64,000 bases of DNA from Sphagnum compactum (taxonomy: Eukaryota > Bryophyta > Sphagnopsida > Sphagnales), in contig OZ234493.1 in NCBI GenBank assembly GCA_965153455.1, positions 4,774,001 to 4,838,000 of the forward strand, in the 5' to 3' direction. Under the pieces are notes generated by a model. That model was given only the letters and a program-made list of their open reading frames with translations. It was not told the DNA's origin and did no database searches. Below, piece by piece: positions 24,402-37,210 of the stretch. Numbering within the stretch: position 1 is the stretch's first letter; each line of letters starts with the position of its first letter. The translations under genes were made by a program, and so were the position numbers.

Positions 24402-25960
24402 TGTAACACCCAAAGCAAAGCAACAGATTGAGGGTGATCGATCCACAGTGCATCATGGGTACTTCCTGTTCTTCATGGGTATTATGCTCTCTTTGTTCCT
24501 GTTGAAAATTAATGAATTATGGATAACTAAAAAATTGACCATGTTCATGTAGAATATGACTCTATATTTTAAGTTCATCTACAATTCAGAAAAACTATAA
24601 GTATGACAATCTCATTGCCTTTTAATTTTGCTTTCATCTATAATCTTAAAAGTTATAAGTATGACAGTTCAAATTGTCTTTCTACATGTGTTTTCATCTA
24701 CAATCCAGAAAAGAAACATAACTATGATAAAAATTATCCTCCTAGCAGTACTCCTACAGTAGTTTGAGAAAACACCCATGTTTTTGTTTGCCTGGGAGCT
24801 TTCTTTCTTTAGAGAGTCTGATAACTTAGAGGAAGACTTCCAGGCAACATATGATTGCTTTCTTTCTTTCTTTCCCAGCTGCAACAAGACACACAATGCT
24901 GCAGCCGTCTAGAAGCAGCATAGCATTCCTCCTGCTTCTTCTGAACAGGAATTTATTTTCCTCAAGTTTCTGTAAGTTGGGAAAATTTGTGCGATCTCTC
25001 TCTGGGGGAGGGGTGGGAGTGGACATGATCACGTCTTTTTGTGAATTACTGACTGAGACACAAACGTATGAATTCTCTTCGTCGTCTTTAGAGAGCCGAT
25101 GATGAGAGATATGGACTAGATCATGTGAAGAAGTACTGCATACACTCTCAAAGGCCAGCAGCAGCAGCAGCCGCCTTCTGCTCAGGACTTTAGCAGCAGA
25201 CGTATCCTTGATCGAGCCGATACTGTGAGACACAGACCCAAAAAGTGTATGGAAGATTACACAGAAGAAGAAGAAAAAGCCAATCCGAGAGAGACCCCGA
25301 CAGAGAAAGAGAGGTATCACATCACACCTTTTTGTCTTGTCAACAACACACTGATAATACAACAACAGTAGTAGTAGTGCTGTACAAGAAGCTCGAGGAA
25401 CAACGAACAACACCTTGCAGGAGCTCCCTGATCATTTTCTTCTTCCGCATGTATGTATTAAGTAAGCAAGCGACCAAAATCAGCAAGAAGAGCAGCAGCA
25501 GCAGCAGCGGCGGCTACAATAATAATATAGGAGAAAACCCAAAAACATAGCGCATTTGGTTTTTGAAAAAAAAACACACGCGCGCGCGAGCGCCCACACA
25601 CATACACACCCAACACCCACACAAAAACATACGCAAATGGCAACACAAAAGGAGGACACCACCGCCGCTTCTCAACGCCTAACTCAGGACTTCCTTCTCA
25701 ACAACAAACAAACAAAATCTCTCTTTGGGTAATCAGCGCATCAGCCGCTCATGCTTTTCCACAACTCCCGCAAATCACTCGCTTCCTCCTCGTCTCTTGT
25801 CTCTCGGTCTCTCCGTTTTGTCTCCCCTGCTTCCCCGCCCTTCTCTTCTGCCTCCCCTCAAGAGAGAGAGAGAGAAGAGAGAGACGGGCAAATCTGCCCG
25901 CTGCTGATCTCTCACACCGGGGGTAGACTGACTCACTCACTGCCCGACTCCAAAACGCCA
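24402..25960 (-). promoter_or_regulatory. Leader intron(s), upstream leader exon and proximal promoter of the HD-Zip III gene
   Basis: A long leader is expected in this family and the sequence fits one. Purine/pyrimidine-rich microsatellites (TTTC repeats at about 24860-24880, CAG repeats at 25158-25175 and 25493-25512, an alternating CG/CA stretch at 25570-25630, GA repeats at 25861-25885) contrast with the A/T-rich surroundings. A 195-codon open frame (25413-24826, minus) runs through it but is rich in Leu/Phe/Ser runs made by the repeats and matches no family. I saw no convincing TATA box, so the transcription start is unknown; somewhere in 25.1-25.95 kb is likely. Confidence 0.45.
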
Positions 25961-25964
25961 AACC

Positions 25965-26365
25965 TCTTGGACCTTTACTTACTTTTTTTACTTTTACTTT
26001 AAGTTACTGCTTTGTACTTACATTATTTAACCCCCACCCTATGTTCTGTTGCGCCGCCAGGGACCTTTTTTTTTTCCTGTACACTTTTGTGCAAGTTCTG
26101 ACAAGTTCTGCTGTTTTTTTTTATGGGACAGTAACGTACAGTAGAAGCTCCTGAGATTAGGGTACCCTTGAGTCTTCTGATAATAGCCCTGTCTACTACA
26201 ATCTCCCCACTAACCTTTTCCACCACCACACCTTTTCTTTTCTTGGCCAAAAATATGAATTTGACCTATACCAAGCATTTTTCATGCACAACACACATGG
26301 CCCAGATTCGCCACATTTCAAAGGGGAAAATCAAATAAAATCCAAATCGCCAGATCTTTTTTTAT
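25965..26365. other. Upstream flank of the HD-Zip III gene
   Basis: T-rich tracts (TTTACTT words near 25973-26000) and a TTTTTTTTT run at 26067. No gene recognised. Distal promoter sequence is possible but not shown by any specific motif. Confidence 0.3.
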
Positions 26366-26369
26366 GATA

Positions 26370-26515
26370 AGTTCCAGTAAGTAGCCAAGAATATGGAAGG
26401 ATTTTGTTTTTTTTACTCTAATATCTAGTATTTATGTAGCCAAATCTGGCTAAATCATCTTATGGATGATTGCTGTCACTTCAGCTACATCACAAAATTG
26501 ACCAAAAATAAATAA
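26370..26515 (+). mobile_element. Dispersed repeat family B, copy 2
   Basis: Carries GTAGCCAAGAATATGGAAGG, a T-rich middle, TAGCCAAATCTGGCTAAATC, TATGGATGATTGCTGTCAC and CTACATCACAAAATTG in the family order. The GCCAAATCTGGC part is a small inverted repeat. Confidence 0.55.
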
Positions 26516-26715
26516 AAAACCCGGTTTCCACCACAACCCATCTGACCCAAATCCCCCCATCTCCCCTCACCCCCAAACAAACTTCTGGCCCAAACTTCTT
26601 CATAACAAACTGCTGATAATTCATACTTTCTTCCTTTCTTTACTTCAGGTGCTCTATCGTTGTGGTTCTGTATGCACTAGCCTATAAGTAATCTAGTTAA
26701 TCTTTTTTTTCAAAT

Positions 26716-27790
26716 AAGTGTAGGGTAAAGCCCGACAATGGGGGAATTCCCAAAATAAAGGGCCTAAGATGGGTAGATAGCCAAGGTGAAGCTTATTGTT
26801 AAGTAGGTCATCAAGCATATAAGGAAGGAGGGGGTTACATATACTCCACATAGGTGTAAACAGTTGTAAAATAGGTGGAGTAGGTCTAAATAGGTGTAAG
26901 TTCCCTCCCGTTCTTAAAGAATAGGCATAATGTCCATCCTCTCTTCTACAAGGCATATATACCATAGCACTTTGGCTGTTTCAACACTTCCATCAAATAA
27001 TTAATTAATATTGAAGAATTCATTCCAACAAATGAAATATTCCTAAATATTCATTATAATCCTTCACAATATTTTTTGATTTGGAAGAAATGATTTTTGA
27101 AAATTTTAACGTTTTTAAAAATAGTATAATTAGTGTTGAATTGGCCAAGGTACTGGGGTATTCAATGGTATAATGTGGCCTCCAAATACACTTAAGGAAT
27201 TTCTCCAAGTGCTCTCCACAAATGCAAAAAAGAAAGAAATAAAAAGATTCCTTATTTACTCATAAGGGCCATCCATCCATGCCCAACCTCCAAGCTAATC
27301 GAATAGGTCTCTCATGAGAATAATGGGTGCAAGTGAATAACAAATGCATGTGAAAAATAGGCTGTGCTCTGACAGAAAGAATGGTTCTTTTGTATAAGCC
27401 AGAAAATATGCATCTATCCATGCCAAAGAAAAATTAAATTAAGTCTTTTAAAGCACTCCAAGAAAAATAAAATTCCTGATGTATTTGGAGGGTACCTTAT
27501 ATTCATGAATATTGCTCTTAGAAAATAGGAGACATATTATGCCTACTCCTACAGAGTGGAGAAAATTTATGGCTACTTGTAGGTGTAAGATTCTTCCCAT
27601 TCTAGAGTAATAGGTGTGTAAGAATCCTTCCCTTCTTACACCTCCTGATCTACATATGTTTAGGTTCATATAGCCTTGGCCTTGTGCTTTACAAGGCATA
27701 AAGCCCAGGAGTGAAGGCATCCCAAAATGCACAACTTGACCCTTATTTTGAGAATGTTCCCACCCTAAGGCTTCGCCCTGTGTTAACAAA
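26716..27790. mobile_element. Degenerate terminal-inverted-repeat element
   Basis: The left end (AGGGTAAAGCCCGACAATGG, then ATTCCCAAAATAAAGGG) matches the reverse complement of the right end (AGGGCGAAGCC, TGGGAACATTCTCAAAATAA, at 27785-27735) at roughly 70 percent over about 50 bp. No transposase. Further end-like fragments lie at about 29375-29410 and 41915-41975, so it is a family. Superfamily unknown; the target duplication is not clear. Confidence 0.45.
27440..27765 (+). repeat. Repeat unit 1 of a direct pair
   Basis: Block order: ATTTGGAGGG, an internal inverted repeat around TACACCT / AGGTGTA with CTTCCC words, GATCTACATATGTTTAGG, then GTGCTTTACAAGGC. The same order recurs about 1.56 kb downstream at 29010-29300. 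It overlaps the right part of the TIR element, so it may be an internal module of that family. Confidence 0.45.
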
Positions 27791-28369
27791 CATGAGAAGT
27801 GCATGTGAAAGATGGCATGTGAAAAGAGGATTTGTGAACTAGTCCCAATAACCATTTTAGTTAGTTGGTTGCTAAATCCACTATGTTCTAATGGGCAAAT
27901 GGATTTGAGATACCTATCAATGGTCAAATTACTGAAGGAACCTATGAATTGGTTTTGGGTGTCAATTATACTAGTTGCCAATCTTTCAAACTTCAAAGCC
28001 CCTCTGCTAACATTTTTTGTAGTGGCCCCCAATCATAAGATGAATGGGTGTTGACAAGGGGGATGGACATGCAATATTGTGCCAGTTACTCATCTTCAAA
28101 AAGACCAGTAGGTTATGAACAGATCACCCCATGTTGGTTATTGTACTTTCTTCGACACAACAAAGAAAATCATGTTGTAGGATTTTGCTGTGAGTGTGGG
28201 GGGAGGGATGGGTGGAGGGATCAACTTCAGCTCCATCATCAAGGGAAGTGCCATATTTTTTCCACCCATCCCTCCAGCCCAGTCCACACTATAAGAAGAG
28301 CTTACCACAACAAACACAGCTGTTTGTCCACCTTAGAATGTGGTACATAACATACCATGTCCTTGGCCC

Positions 28370-28615
28370 CTTACATAGGGTGGGGGAGAACTTTGGGCAA
28401 AGGATATGGGATAGAGCAAGGGGCTGTTGGGAACACCCTTGAGGAACATCATGAGAGAACCCATTGGAAACCAGCGAACATCATTGGGAACATGATGGAT
28501 GGGAACACATGAATTAAAAAATTCCATCCTCAAACCCTCTTCTCCCGAAGGGGAAAAGAAGATGAACGCTTTTGAGGGTATGTTCAGTGTCTCATTGGCT
28601 GCATGCATGCCTATT
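28370..28615 (-). mobile_element. Dispersed repeat family A, copy 5 (partial, reverse)
   Basis: Contains GAACTTTGGGCAAAGGATAT, several GGGAACA/GGAACATCAT words and the outer end CTCATTGGCTGCATGCAT (plus-strand text). The terminal block with CAACTAATTAATATG is missing. Confidence 0.55.
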
Positions 28616-29009
28616 CCTAGACATGGTTGCCAACAATTTTTTTTGCCTCGGATAATACCACTTCTAAAAAGCACACCATGCCTATTGTACTATACATTGA
28701 TCACCTTATGTTACATGGCTACCCTTCACCTTGATCAGACTATAATTGCATTTAAGCTTTAACACTATGCCCATGCAGAAGCCCACTTTACACATGCTCA
28801 CTTGTTTCTTAACCATATAATAAGCTCCCTAAGAGAATTGCATCCCGTTTTCATGTTTCCAAAACAAATTTCCTTTGCCCAATTGTGCACAATACTATAC
28901 ATGGAAATAATGAGCCACTAGGAAAGACACTTTACTGCGTGTGTTCATAAGCAAGACAGGCACTCGACTGTGTTTAAATTGCAGTGGAGTGATCAGCACA
29001 ACAAATGTG

Positions 29010-29300
29010 CAAAGCACCTCAAGAAATGTTCTACTATATTTGGAGGGCACTTTTTTTTTAAATCCATGAATTTCCATCCCTCTTAGAAACGACCAGTGTT
29101 CTTACACCTACTCCTTAAGAATGGGAGGGACCTTACACCTACTTACATAAGATCTCTCCCACTCTTAAGGAGTACGTGTAAAAAACACTTCATCTCCTCT
29201 ACATCATGATCTACAAATGTTTAGGATTATATAAAGTTCATATCATGCTTTCCAATAGGTACCACCTATGAGTGAGGAAGAATATTAATGTAAATATTTT
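29010..29300 (+). repeat. Repeat unit 2 of a direct pair
   Basis: Second copy of the 27440 unit: ATTTGGAGGGCAC, TTACACCTACTCCTTAAGAA, its inverted partner CTCTTAAGGAGTACGTGTAA, then GATCTACAAATGTTTAGG and CATGCTTTCC. The inverted repeat in the middle could form a hairpin of about 90 nt. Confidence 0.5.
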
Positions 29301-29419
29301 GTCTGAATTTTTTTATGTGTAATTGGATGGCATATTACCCAAAATTGGGCAGCCATGAGAGTGCCCGATTCAGGCAGGGCCTACTGCCTGGGGCTTTACC
29401 CTACACAAAACACTAGATG

Positions 29420-30300
29420 CACGGCGATAGTTCCATCAACACCAAAACCATAACAAGTCAGCCATCAGTAAATAATTTACACCCAAACACTTCTATAGAC
29501 ACTTAGAAGTAGACTGCACACCTCCAAAAATGTAATTTGGTGGAGTCAGGTTCAAGAATAACTACTTGAGAACAAGCCACAAGTGACAGTAGTATGTTAC
29601 AAATATGAGTCAACAAAAAAACCTTGAATCATCATTTTCTAGGTGGGAAATTGGAGCTTACAAAGTGGCGGGGGTACAATTGGGGATCCGGTGTATCATT
29701 CTATTTACCTCAGCCACACAAATAACCCAGCCTCCAGTTTCATCGGCAGTTGCCAAAGAAACAGGCCATACAAACACTGTGAGACGCTGGTGAAAAGACA
29801 GTTGTTAAGAATTGGTAATAAAGTAGGTGAGGAATCTGTCAAAACAAGACCTAAAATTTCTTTTGAATTTACAACAGCTTACACTAGTGTAATAACCAGT
29901 GTTGGCCAGATACCGCATGAAGTCCAGGATAGCAATAATGCATATTTTGTAAAAAGAATTTAATCAGAAGGATATGCATCAAATAAAAATTCAACAATTT
30001 ATTTCACCTTAAGTTCAATTTTTTTCTTTCAGCAAATATGGATTTGTTAATATTCAAATTCAAATTAACTATGTATACATACTAAAGTTGTGTGTGTTTA
30101 GATGATCACATTTTTTTCCACTCACATGAGAGTGTACACTCCTAAACTGAAATACCTTGCAGGGGAGTTGAACTCACTGCATGCTTGTCACAACCACACC
30201 CCAAAGCCCACTCCAATTACCTTACATAAAAACCCCACCTCTATAATAACTTGCCAGGATATTCATATCCAGGATCTCATTAAAAAATCACCATTGAATA
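29420..30300. other. Spacer without recognisable gene
   Basis: Two overlapping plus-strand open frames (62 and 106 codons, 29605-29963) show no known motif. Nothing else supported. Confidence 0.35.
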
Positions 30301-30324
30301 TGCATATTGCATGGTCACAATTGA

Positions 30325-30327
<3 letters not shown>

Positions 30328-30361
<34 letters not shown>
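30328..30361. repeat. (TA)n microsatellite
   Basis: About 17 tandem TA/AT units without interruption. Confidence 0.95.
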
Positions 30362-30365
<4 letters not shown>

Positions 30366-30534
30366 GGATATCCATATGATCTAGGTTTGCCAATTACCTA
30401 CAATGCTGACTATGGGAAAACAATCAAAATCCGGATATGCATTTGTGCATGCATATCTAATTATTATGAATGTCAATAACCAACGCCCACCAATATATCC
30501 AGCCAACATTGGTATTAGCTAGTATTGTTTTGGT

Positions 30535-31140
30535 TCCTATCTTTTCAAGGGAACCTCTGTTCACAATTCAAGGGAACCTCTGTTTTTAATTTTAGAAAAC
30601 CTTCTGTTCTAGTCCAAGGATTCTTCATTAATTTGATGGATACTTGGGTCTGATTTTGGACCTAGTTCATCACATTTCTAAACTTTGGTTTCCCATTCTT
30701 ATAAAAAAACTCCTAAGTGAGTCTAGTTCCAAATAGATCTAGTTTTACTTACCTACAAATAGCCCAAAATTCAAGATTTTCTAGTTCCAAGCATTGTAGA
30801 ACCAGTGCCTAACCTCAAACCACATCACCACCATGCTTAATATTTTAAAAAGCCCTTTGTATAATTGAGACTTGTTCACAAAGTAAAAACATGTTTAACC
30901 CAACCTTAATTAATTAATTGATTTTTTTTAAATAAAATAAAAGTTAAGAACTAAACCCTATACCAAATATGTTTTGAGGCTGGGTTTGGGTCTGGGTCAA
31001 GTTCTAGCCAAAGGAAATTTCTCAAGTCTGGGTCTAGATTAGAATTTTTTTTTGTTTCCTCAAAATTTAGAAGTGATGGTCTAGGGACTCAAAACTGGCT
31101 CAAACCCCAAAACGAACAACATTGGTAATAACTTGGCCAA
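30535..31140. repeat. Low-complexity GGAACC / GGGTCT-rich sequence
   Basis: Two to three tandem copies of CAAGGGAACCTCTGTT at 30545-30605 are followed by many TCTAGTTCC and GGGTCTGGGTC words. Not coding. Confidence 0.4.
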
Positions 31141-31629
31141 AAAAAATTAGTGTTAGGGAAAGGCACATTATCTACAATAATATTGCCTCTTTGAAATGCA
31201 GTTAAAAAATGAAATGCCCACTCCTATGCCCACTCCTATGTTTGTTTGGAGATGTATCGCCCTTTTTTAAACCTTTCCTCCATGAGACTCATCATGTATT
31301 GGGAGAAAAAAGAAAAAAACTATGCCAAGTTATGACCAGTGTTGTGTAGTATACGTTATATCCAAATATATTTGTCACATACAGATAGAGTATAAAATTT
31401 ATTTTAACTTTTTTTTAAAATCAATATATCCTAATGAAGTGCATACTTAGAAGGGTATGTAAATCTGAAGATTTTATAAATTGTTCATAACCTTAGGAAT
31501 ATGTTAAAAAGTACATGTATGCAAAGCTGGATATGTTTTGGCATTGGAGTAAAAAAAAACAGGGGGCAGCAGGCAGGGGATAAGTATGATCGAAACCCCA
31601 AATTTTGTTAGTTCTATTAGTTAGATGAA

Positions 31630-31885
31630 GTGCTTCCCAAGCTCTTTTTCTTTCTTTTGCAATGAGCCATTTTGATTAGCCCATCACAAGACCAAAGTAA
31701 TAATAAATAATAATAATAAATCATTGAAAAAAAACTGAAACTTTGGATGCAAAGGTTTCTATGTCCCAAAATAAAAGTTTCTATGTTTAATTGTAGTGTC
31801 TTCCTTTTGGCCCACCTATATAGGTGAGAAGAAGAGAACTTTGGGCAAACCATATGGGTTAAGATTAAGGTGCCAAGAGAGGGAG
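31630..31885 (-). mobile_element. Dispersed repeat family A, copy 6 (partial, reverse)
   Basis: Contains TTGCAATGAGCC with GATTAGCCCATCACAAG and, further right, GGCCCACCTATATAGGTGAG and GAACTTTGGGCAAACCATAT. It stops before the GGGAAC block. Confidence 0.5.
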
Positions 31886-31889
31886 GATC

Positions 31890-33030
31890 AAAAAAAAAAG
31901 ATCCAAAGATACATTCTCAGAGGTAGTTCATATTTGTAGGTTAATCAAAGGTTAATCAAACACTTTGTTTCTTACATTATGACATTGAATTTGACCTCTA
32001 AAGTTTGTCTTAAAAATTCCAAAACATGTGAATATTTTGCTCCATTTTAATTTATTAAAAATACATACCTTTTTAACCTCAAAAAATAGGGGTACCTAGA
32101 CCCTACACATCTATTAAAAGATTTAATTTTTGTATACTCAAACCCTGTTCTAATGATTTTTTTTGGATACAAATGTACCCTTACTTGATTGGTAAATAAA
32201 TTGAAAAAATCTATATTTTCACCTGAGGATATATCAAAAACAACATACCCACACAACATTGATTATGACACCTTTAGATGGGAATTCCTAGTGTGGGTCC
32301 CTTTTTCAACTTGTGCCCTGGGGCCTCAGTCTTTGGGAACACCCTTGTGTTCTGAGTGTCATACTACATATAATCTTCCTCCTAGCATCCTACACAGTTT
32401 ATGTGCAGGATAAAGACCAACAATGAAGTTGTTCTCAAAATGACGGCCAAGCATATTGTAAGGAGTTGAACGTGGGACTTGAATTCTAAGAATTGCCTTT
32501 TTTTTATGTCCTTACCCAACCTAAAAAATTGGTATCATTTTGCTTCAAAATAGATCATTATGATTTTACTTGGGAGGACAAGAAATACCTTATATACAAG
32601 GTTTTTCATTTTTAAGGAATCTGCATGTAAGGTGCCATCCTTTATTGAGGCAAAATTTTACCGAAGTTAAAACACCATTCACATCAACCTTTATATTAAT
32701 TTTTTTGAAATTTTGAATAGGTGGCTCTTACAGATACAACATTGGTGTATATTTGACAATATTGCAAATGTTGAAATGTGAAACTTTTAGCTAAACAAAT
32801 CTTGAATAAATAAAAAACTAGTTACATATGTGCAAGAAAGAAATTTCAGTTCAAGTTGGTGAGATATCTTTATTTGCAACAAAAAAAGTTGACAAAATTC
32901 ACAAAGGGAAATCTAGAACATGCCTATGGAGTCTATGTACTATGGAGCTTTATGACAATGCATTATGGAACTATCTATGTGCTGAAACCTTTCAAGGATA
33001 CATGAAAGGAAGCCTTGTTCATCTCTGAGT
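31890..33030. other. AT-rich spacer
   Basis: Nothing recognised; open frames of 74 codons or fewer without motifs. Confidence 0.35.
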
Positions 33031-33039
33031 GATTTTTTT

Positions 33040-33420
33040 TAAAACATGAAAAAAGATTCAAATACACATACATTCAAATACATATAGACTCAATGATGCA
33101 TAAATATCGATGTATATGCAACCTTACACATGCATAGACCATGGATGTTCACATATTACATAAACTCAAATGCACACATTTAGACACACATTCAACATTC
33201 AACATTCAAACTATAAACAATGTATAATGGACATTCAAACAATGGACAGTGGATGGACACTCAAATAAGGGACAATCAAACACAATGGACAAAACACTTA
33301 GACACATGAAACATTCAAATACTCAAACAATCAACCTTAGACACACAAAGCATTCAAACACAACATCCTCCAAGGCACTTAAACACTTAGACAACCATGG
33401 TCCACAAAGCAACTTCTAAA
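33040..33420. repeat. Degenerate CATTCAAACA / ATGGACA-rich array
   Basis: Roughly 10-20 bp words such as ACATTCAAACA, CAATGGACA and TAGACACA recur about a dozen times without strict period. Non-coding. Confidence 0.5.
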
Positions 33421-33424
33421 TGAA

Positions 33425-34125
33425 ATTTAATGTTGTAACTTCCTTAGTGAATAAATCACATAGCTTTGGTCAAAAGTTTCCACCATCAAGCTATGGAACC
33501 CCAACTCATTGCCATTATAATCTAATTCCAACTTTCCCTAGGTTTATAATCCTTCTAATCATCAAAGCAACATCATATACATAAAGGCATTCAAAGTGTA
33601 GAAAGTTTAGAAATACATCCCAACAATAATGTACATAGGTGTGAATTCATTGAAACAATTTTTCATCTTTGATTTCATAAAAAAAGGTGGAAAAGGTTTA
33701 CTCATCCTACATTGACCTTAGCATTTGCAACATTGTAATCTTATCAGTTTGAAAAATTTAAGAAATGAATGTTTTAAGATGCAAAAAACTTATAACATGC
33801 ATGAAAACAACCAAGTCTACTGGATTTCTTAAACGAAGACGAAAACACAAGTAGTCCTAGTTCCAAATCCAGATCGTGAAACCAAAAAAACAAGAACATA
33901 AACACAACATGTGCAAGACAAGAATCCAAGAAAATTTTATTGTAAGAACGAAATAAAAACAAAACAATGACAAAATAACATACCCAAAACTAGTGTTGAA
34001 CATACTAAAGGTTCTACCTCTATTTATACCCCTTGAGGACCTAATTCAAGGAAGCCTCCATAAAAGCCTTGTCCCCATGTGGGGCCCATGACCACCCATG
34101 TGTGGCCCATGATTAGATTAAAAAT
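33425..34125. other. AT-rich spacer
   Basis: No gene or repeat supported. A TATTTATACCCCTTGAGG stretch at about 34020 looks TATA-like but has no associated gene. Confidence 0.3.
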
Positions 34126-34129
34126 GAAT

Positions 34130-34330
34130 TAGGAGTGAAGTAATAATTAATTATGAGTGATTGAATTAACAATTAATTAAATGTGAATTAACAATTAACT
34201 AAAAGTGAACTAAACGAATAATTAATTAAAAGTGAACTAAGAGTGTGATGTTGGCAATGATGCTGACCATGATGCTGGTGATGATGTTGAAAATGGTGTT
34301 CACGATGTCATTCATTTCAAAACCTCCAAC
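34130..34330. repeat. AATTAATTA/GTGAACTA direct repeats followed by GATGATGCTG repeats
   Basis: Four to five imperfect copies of a unit of about 20-25 bp built on AATTAATTAAAAGTGAACTA, then a GATGTTG/GATGCTG trinucleotide-like block. Confidence 0.5.
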
Positions 34331-34334
34331 GTGT

Positions 34335-36925
34335 GCCAAAGTTTTGTTAAAATTTTGACATGAAATAGAGCCTCCATTGCAACATCATGATTCAAAAATA
34401 AAGACCTAAGCAAGATGTTTTAGCATCATCCATAATATTAATGAAAGTCTCCCAAATCATTAGGACCTTTTCACCATCGGGATCTAAATTCATAGCCTAG
34501 AAAGTGAAACACGAAGAATCAAAGCCCAAATATTCAACACTTGGGGTGTTGTGGAGGTTGAATGAAGTCACCTTCCATTTAAATGCATTAGGTTTTATTA
34601 CAATCAACTAAATCTTGAAAGTATTTGAAAATATTAAACATTTATTAATTTGTCACAAGTTTTGAATAATGAAAGTAAAGTTGTATTTGGCAAATCTTGA
34701 TGGTTACAACATAATTACCAAACAAAGCATGCCTCACCTTTATGCAAATTTTATCAATGCATGGGTGAAAACATAATATAAGGAACCATAAAGGGTGTGG
34801 ATAGTGTATAAAATTGTAAGATCTTGAATTTTGATTAGTAGCAAATGTGACAAAAACATTTCAATTTTTCTTCAAAATATGGTGAAAATATTTTTTCCAT
34901 TTGTGAAAATTTCACAAAAAATGGTCAGACAAAGTGATTTTAAATATTTATTTCAAAATTTTAATGTAATGTTTTCAACTAAAATAATGTGATTATGTGG
35001 TTTCATAATAAAATAAAATAGAAATAGAAATACATAGTTTGAAATCGATTATACAATTTGTTAGGCTTCTAATACTTAATTTATTTTAATTTATTTTTTT
35101 CTTAATTTTTTAATTTGCCGCATAAGATTTCACAAAATTAGCATGTTTCAATCACAACAGTCATACATGGTGATGTGTTGTTGTCCCTTTCATATCCTAG
35201 TCATTGAATTTAGTCATGACATTAGCCTTACAATTTCCATGTGGGTTTTCCATGGTGGACAACTTAACTTTTATATTTATTCAATGAGTCAAGGTTTTTT
35301 TTTTATGGAGTTTATGTATTTTAATGTATTTTGATCCAACCAAACAAGGGTCAATTAAAATTCAAAAATCTTTAAAAGAATTTTTTTTCTTTTAATTTTT
35401 TTAGATCGATTTACACAAGGTAGGTAAGTGCAAATCATTAACACTTATACTTACAAACTTTTACATGACTTAAAAAAATTTACAATTACATTTACATGGA
35501 GTTAATGTCTAAAATTATATACATGCATAACATTGATTAAATTAGATAAAGTTAATCATATTAGTCAAATAACAATGACCCAACAACTATAATCTTAGTC
35601 GTGATGCTAAGGATGGAAAAAACATAATTTTGTTATATTGTGTTGTTATTTATGCTAGAGGTTTTAACCTTTCATCTTTTTCATGTGACACTAACCCACA
35701 ATAATCTTTCAATTTCATTATAGAATGCCTATCTTTTTCATCAACATTGATATTTAAAACCCATGGAAATATTTGGTTTTCATTTGATTGTTAGGACTTT
35801 GATTGTTAGTTTATTTACAATAAATAAATATCTCCCTATTTTTATAGTTCAATTTTTTGTATCTCTTCTATAATGCTAGGTGCCTTGTTGCAATTTGCTT
35901 ATTATGACATCATACTTATTTGCCACATCCTTGCACGTGGATCAATCCCAATGTTGAACCTTCAAATTGAATTTTTTCATTAGCCTTTCTTATTCATCAA
36001 ATTTCAAATATGACATGTTAGGCAAATGAATGTGAAAGTCATACTTGACATGGAATGAAACATTTAGGAAATCAATCTAAGATGATCATCAAAATTCATT
36101 ATTGCTAAATTTCACCAATTATACATGTTCCACTCCAAAATTGCCATGAACATACATACATGAAAACAAGTAAAGGTTTTGTGATAAATTTAACCTAAAG
36201 CCAACAAATGTAGAAAATAGATCAAATCTTTGTGTCAATTGTAAAATTTTGATAAGGATAAGTTCAAAAACAATGCACATGTATTGCTAGATTGTGTTCA
36301 TGGTTATATTTTATGCCATATTTGACAATTTTACACCATTTTGCCATTTGGGCAAACACTCATTCAATGGCATGTGCCACATTTACTTAATAGGAAATAC
36401 ACAAGTTTTGGGTAGGCATTGGCACATTGGGTGATGCCTTCTTGTGTTCATGGTTATATATGACATTCATGATTTCATGTGTTCCACATCTTTTAAATGT
36501 TGCTAAAAAGAAACCTAATCCCTTGCTTTTAGATTGTGACTTGTGAGGCTCACTTGTAATTGCAAGACTATATCATTGAAAAAAGATGAAATTTGTTATG
36601 AAAATATTTATTTGATTTGAAGTCTTTTGACTCACAAATTGTTAACGGATTCAAAATCTACATTGTTTCATTACCATTAATGATTTCCTATTTCATATGC
36701 CTTATCTATTTGTTAGTGCACCCACAATACCTTCCTCCCACTAAATACATGTAAATCAAGAATCAAAATATTAGTGAAACATGGTTATGAATAGCTTAAA
36801 AATAGAGGAAAACCTAGGAGGACATTAAATACCCCCTAACAAGTTTTTGCAATACATTAGTCAAACCTTGTGCATAATCATGCTTGTGCCACAAGAATGC
36901 TTAGGCAAAGCTTGTTAGGTGTTAT
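34335..36925. other. Long AT-rich spacer
   Basis: No gene recognised on either strand. A direct duplication of TGTGTTCATGGTTATAT occurs at about 36294 and 36453. Confidence 0.35.
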
Positions 36926-37029
36926 TTAACATCACTACTAGAATTCCTTTTTTTTTTTACTAGAAATTTTGGTAAAAAAAGATCCATTTTGGGCAAACGT
37001 AAAAAAACCCTCCCAATCATTTTGAACTT

Positions 37030-37205
37030 GTCCATTGTGACTAGGCCATGTATTTTTTTACCAAGCCTAAATTGACATTTTTTATTAGTCATTCTAATTG
37101 GTACTTTTGACTAATCATTTTGACTAGTATTTTTGATTAGTCATTTTGATTAGTCAATATAATAGTCAAATGATTTTTTGATTGGTCAAACACCATTTTG
37201 AGTAG
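37030..37205. repeat. Left subterminal repeats of the CACTA element
   Basis: About seven copies of TTTTGACTAG / TTTTGATTAGTCA spaced 15-25 bp. The mirror-image set occurs at 40360-40690. Confidence 0.65.
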
Positions 37206-37210
37206 GCAAA

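Noticed and set aside
24012-24446. Upstream in-frame ATG at 24446 as the HD-Zip III start
   Set aside because: A good 3' splice site (TTACAG) at 24401 separates it from the homeodomain. The extra N-terminal residues are not family-like, and the open frame's tail past 24175 is intron.
27448-28032. 194-codon open frame on the minus strand
   Set aside because: It lies over the right part of a TIR element and a dispersed repeat, shows no domain, and has no sign of splicing partners. Judged fortuitous.
33040-33420. CRISPR-like array
   Set aside because: Words are degenerate, with no constant repeat length or unique spacers, and the genome is eukaryotic.
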